From Acidobacteriaceae bacterium (lineage in GTDB: Bacteria > Acidobacteriota > Terriglobia > Bryobacterales > Bryobacteraceae), in assembly GCA_019244945.1 (NCBI GenBank), contig JAFASD010000394.1, positions 1 to 5,251 of the forward strand: a stretch of 5,251 bases of DNA. The letters run 5' to 3'. This document shows positions 4,012 to 5,251 of the stretch, piece by piece. The notes below the pieces were generated by a model. The model was not told where the DNA came from and made no database searches. It saw only the letters and a program-made list of their open reading frames with translations. The position numbers and the translations under genes are program-made. Position 1 is the first letter of the stretch. Each line of letters opens with the position of its first letter.

Positions 4012-5251
4012 TTAGAACGTGAACCGCGCTTGCAACTCGATGACTCTCCCGGCCAGAGCGCCTGTTGGGCGCCCGAAGTTCGGGCTTTCTACATAGTTAT
4101 CGGCGCCACCGAACGGGAACGGAACTAGGTTCAATTGATTAAACACGTTGAACGCCATACCGCGCAGTTCAAGCCCGGCGCCTTCATGGATGAAGGGCAG
4201 TCCGAAGGTCTTAGAGAGGGTCGCATCCGTTGAGAAATAGCCAGGTCCGCGGAAGGAGTTGCGGCCGATTCCCGGAGGTCCTGTAAGCGCCGGGCTGATG
4301 TTGAAGTAATTGGTCCCAACGATCGGCACGGTCTGATTCGTCCCTCCGAATTCGCACCCGTTCTGGAAACAGCTGTTCGAATTGGTATTGGCATCCGCGT
4401 TGTTGTAGTAAATAATCGGACGCACGGGCCGAATGGTGGCTGCGCTGCTAACCGCCGCGATTGACTGTTGTTGCCCAGTGATAGGAGTCCATGGGAAACC
4501 TGAATAGGCGGTCAAGATTCCGCCCAACTGCCATCCGCCGAAAATCGCGTGCAGAAAACCTTTATCATGCGGAAAAATCGGAATGGTCCACAAGCCACTC
4601 GCGACAAATCGATGGCGCGAGTCGTAGTCCGACGGACCATATTCGTCCTTCTGGGCGTGGGCTGGATCGGTTTGGTTGGTAACGAAACCTGGCCCTTCAG
4701 ACGAGAGCATGTCTATGCTCTTGCTCCAAGTGTAAGTGGCATCCACAGAAAAGCCCATCGAAAACGTCTTAGAGACGCGCGCGTACATGGCATTGTACGA
4801 TGCATTCACATCGGGAGTAGGAATGTAGACTGCAGAGAATGGAGTAGTTGCGCCACCCACCACCGTTTGATACAGAAAGTTCTGATTCACCAAGCGGATC
4901 AGATGATGGCTGACAGCTCCCTGATACCCGAGAATGAAGGCGATATCTTTCGCGACCTGCGTCTGGGTTTCAAACGAATATAGGTACGTATAGGCATCCG
5001 GCGTATTGGGCCAAGCGCCGTATGCCTCGACTTCGGTACCGAGACCGGTTTTCGGGTTGGGATTCGGAGTTCCAGTGGCAGGATTCACACCGCTCGCCAA
5101 AGCCGGATTCGTGGGATAGCTATTTGGCGACTTGCTGCTCCCGGTAGCCACCAAAATGGTTCCCCCCGCGTACGGTGTACCGAAGCTAAAGGGTGGGGGG
5201 GCCGTGCCACAACAAAGACCGTAGTTGAAGTCGTTAGGAATGTCCTCCGCA
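4012..5251 (-). CDS. Oar-like TonB-dependent outer-membrane receptor, C-terminal part; 5' end beyond right edge
   Basis: The frame is open from the right edge (first full codon at 5250) to TAA at 4014-4012, giving 412 visible residues. The sequence is the strand-rich barrel end of Oar-like or carboxypeptidase-regulatory-domain TonB-dependent proteins that are abundant in Acidobacteriota. Recognisable pieces are VDATYTWSKSID, SDYDSRHRFVASGLW, GGWQLGGILTAYSGFPWTP and ELRGMAFNVFNQLNLVPF. The protein ends in an aromatic residue (LQARFTF), the C-terminal beta-signal expected for insertion by the BAM machinery. The plug, TonB box, N-terminal Ig-like domain and signal peptide would lie outside the window; full-length members have roughly 1,000 residues or more. 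A leucine codon (TTG) at 5154 is internal, not the start. A Cys pair spaced by four residues (SCFQNGC) in a probable outer loop could form a disulphide. The substrate is unknown; the following glucoamylase-family gene hints at a glucan or oligosaccharide. Confidence 0.92.
   Translation of the reverse strand, partial: AEDIPNDFNYGLCCGTAPPPFSFGTPYAGGTILVATGSSKSPNSYPTNPALASGVNPATGTPNPNPKTGLGTEVEAYGAWPNTPDAYTYLYSFETQTQVAKDIAFILGYQGAVSHHLIRLVNQNFLYQTVVGGATTPFSAVYIPTPDVNASYNAMYARVSKTFSMGFSVDATYTWSKSIDMLSSEGPGFVTNQTDPAHAQKDEYGPSDYDSRHRFVASGLWTIPIFPHDKGFLHAIFGGWQLGGILTAYSGFPWTPITGQQQSIAAVSSAATIRPVRPIIYYNNADANTNSNSCFQNGCEFGGTNQTVPIVGTNYFNISPALTGPPGIGRNSFRGPGYFSTDATLSKTFGLPFIHEGAGLELRGMAFNVFNQLNLVPFPFGGADNYVESPNFGRPTGALAGRVIELQARFTF

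Noticed and set aside
4012..5154. Treating 5154 as the start of the receptor gene
   Set aside because: The codon there is TTG, the frame continues open to the right edge with similar barrel-like sequence, and no plug or signal peptide follows it. The gene is cut by the window edge.
1..5251. tRNA, rRNA, CRISPR array, insertion sequence or transposase
   Set aside because: No repeat-spacer pattern, cloverleaf-like segment, terminal inverted repeats or transposase motif was seen on either strand by eye.

Overview
The window looks like a piece of an Acidobacteriota chromosome, probably the Terriglobia / Bryobacterales (Solibacter-like) side. The taxon is inferred from family content, not from a marker gene. 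The grounds are a large Oar-like TonB-dependent outer-membrane barrel of the type expanded in that phylum, a Tat-exported glucoamylase-family (PF10091, GH144-like) protein, fairly high GC, and Gram-negative export signals on every protein whose N-terminus is visible.

All genes lie on the minus strand, so transcription runs from high to low coordinates. In that order: (1) 5251-4012, the C-terminal third or so of an Oar-like receptor, open at the right edge; (2) 4011-3839, a spacer with two stem-loops just after the receptor stop, a 17-bp palindrome, a weak promoter-like pair and a nested stem-loop; (3) 3838-2474, the Tat-dependent glucoamylase-family protein; (4) 2397-1450, an L,D-transpeptidase with peptidoglycan-binding and LysM-like regions; (5) 1446-937, a small secreted M23 metallopeptidase with a TTG start 3 nt after the previous stop, whose ribosome binding site lies in the end of the transpeptidase gene; (6) 936-820, a short spacer; (7) 819-1, the N-terminus of a secreted pullulanase-type enzyme with two tandem PUD (CBM41-type) domains, cut by the left edge just before its catalytic part.

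The genes suggest two themes. One is glucan use at the cell surface: the Oar barrel, the glucoamylase-family protein and the pullulanase-type enzyme. The other is peptidoglycan remodelling: the transpeptidase and M23 pair, which form a tight operon. Co-regulation of the two themes is not shown by the sequence.

The most unusual observation is in the 117-nt spacer before the pullulanase gene. Positions 845-907 match the 3' end and downstream flank of the intact glucoamylase-family gene in three collinear blocks (11, 15 and 36 nt) separated by two apparent deletions. The longest block still reads GIDIGVSLLSI on the minus strand, and its differences fall mostly at third codon positions. This looks like the decayed remnant of a second glucoamylase-family gene, and it lies where the pullulanase promoter would be expected. 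No RNA gene, CRISPR array, insertion sequence or recognisable new multi-gene system was seen.
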